Origin: CAYNYF01 sp964401385
Lineage (GTDB): Bacteria > Planctomycetota > Phycisphaerae > SM23-33
NCBI GenBank assembly: GCA_964401385.1
Contig: CAYNYF010000091.1
Location: forward strand, 1-17,225
Direction: 5' to 3'
DNA length: 17,225 bases
The notes below the pieces were generated by a model. It saw nothing but the letters and a program-made list of their open reading frames with translations. It was not told where the DNA came from and did no database searches. Shown in pieces: positions 16,648 to 17,225 of this stretch (positions within the stretch are counted from its first letter, which is position 1; each line of letters begins with the position of its first letter). Both the position numbers and the translations under genes were made by a program.

Positions 16648-16965
16648 GGGATCAGGGACCAGGGACTAGGGACCAGGGACCAGGCACCAGGGACCAGGGT
16701 CTAGGGACCGGCAACGACGGAAGCAGTGGCCAGTAGCCGGGAGCCAGGGCCATGTGTGGCGGGCAAGGTAGCCGCGAAGCGGCGTCTGAGGGTAGCCACG
16801 GGCGGAGCGAAGCGGAGCCCGTGGACCTTGGCGCCCAAGCCAACCAGAGCCCCCGCAGGGGGCGATTGAAGACGGCCCCGTGAGACCGGCAACAGAAAGG
16901 GACCAGGCACCAGGGACCAGAAACGGCAAAGGGACTTGGGACTTGGGACTTGGGACTTGGGACTA
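16648..16965 (+). repeat. Composite repeat element, copy 2 (plus orientation): heptads, 58-bp module, heptads
   Basis: Nine heptads of GGGACCA type run from 16648 to 16710, including GGGACTA and GGCACCA variants. GGCAACGACGGAAGCAG follows at 16711-16727. The 58-bp module is at 16767-16824; inside it are GCCGC/GCGGC arms (16771-16783) and a second hairpin CCACGGGC/GCCCGTGG (16796-16803 and 16817-16824). More heptads lie at 16899-16919 (three) and 16931-16965 (four GGGACTT and one GGGACTA). The order of parts mirrors copy 1 at 11943-12189 read from the other strand. The stretch 16621-17225 shows no gene. Confidence 0.85.
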
Positions 16966-17120
16966 ACAACGGCAACAACTGCGGGAGGCGGACCCCGGCC
17001 GTTTGGGAAAGATGGGCAAGATGGAGAACGCGAATGCGACGAATAAAGCGAATTCGCGCGAATCAGAAGAGGCGAAAAAGGCAAAAGCTTTCCGGAACAC
17101 GGCTTATGCATTTGGGCGCC

Positions 17121-17225
17121 TTTGCGAAACTTTGCCAATCTTTGCGAAACGTTGCGAATCGTTGCGAATTGTTGCGAATCGTTGCGAATTGTTGCGAATC
17201 GTTGCGAATCGTTGCGAATCGTTGC
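17121..17225 (+). repeat. Decamer tandem array (GTTGCGAATC), running off the window end
   Basis: Ten full 10-bp units and a half unit fill 17121-17225 without a break in phase. The first three are diverged (TTTGCGAAAC, TTTGCCAATC, TTTGCGAAAC). The rest are GTTGCGAATC with alternating GTTGCGAATT, and the last three full units are identical. The window ends inside the array, so its true length is unknown. The period is close to one DNA helical turn. GCGAATTCGC at 17048-17057, just upstream, shares the core GCGAATT. Confidence 0.9.

Noticed and set aside
16621..17138. Short minus-strand open frames over 16650-17138
   Set aside because: They translate heptad repeats (runs of SPKSQVPSP type) and have no start signals or homology.

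Overview
The window is GC-rich DNA with long, close-packed genes separated by repeat-filled intergenic stretches. The gene set suggests a Planctomycetota-type bacterium, perhaps Phycisphaerae-like. The pointers are a secreted all-alpha toroid plus DUF4159 protein, FHA-domain proteins (one an FHA-GAF histidine kinase), a stand-alone gyrA with a divergent quinolone-pocket sequence, and intergenic DNA full of heptad arrays and hairpin repeats. This placement is inferred from gene content; no rRNA or other taxonomic marker is present.

Layout: (1) 3-3408, the end of a Tad pilus assembly operon: the C-terminus of the TadA/CpaF ATPase, TadB, TadC, then a membrane-anchored FHA protein. (2) 3409-3806, a gene-free stretch of GTAGGG-type hairpin repeats. 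(3) 3807-6647, an overlapping three-gene operon: a UPF0104/LPG_synthase_TM membrane protein, a ChbG/YdjC (NaxD-like) deacetylase that appears to start at CTG, and a GtrB/ArnC-type polyprenyl-phosphate glycosyltransferase. Together they look like a route that loads a sugar on a lipid carrier, deacetylates it and moves it across the membrane. (4) 6738-9468, gyrA with a good extended -10 promoter and a GTG start. (5) 9614-11899, a secreted protein with a cyclase-like toroid followed by two tandem DUF4159-like domains. (6) 11900-12228, heptad repeats and a 58-bp hairpin module. (7) 12229-13851 (minus), an FHA-GAF-histidine kinase, divergent from (8) 14152-15276, a UroD/MtaA-superfamily protein. 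(9) 15277-15939, a second cluster of GTAGGG hairpins, tandem duplications and a 9-bp repeat. (10) 15940-16620, an unrecognised small protein with a helix-turn-helix-like N-terminus. (11) 16621-17225, a second copy, in inverted orientation, of the heptad and 58-bp module element, then a 10-bp tandem array that runs off the window.

The most unusual material is non-coding. Two homologous composite elements lie in inverted orientation around 12.2-16.6 kb. A second family of hairpins keeps base-pairing while the arm sequences change. A helically phased decamer array ends the window, and one copy of its unit also occurs in the kinase leader. Among the genes, the lipid-carrier amino-sugar module and the double DUF4159 protein are the best leads. 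I saw no tRNA, rRNA, CRISPR array, transposase or phage structural gene.
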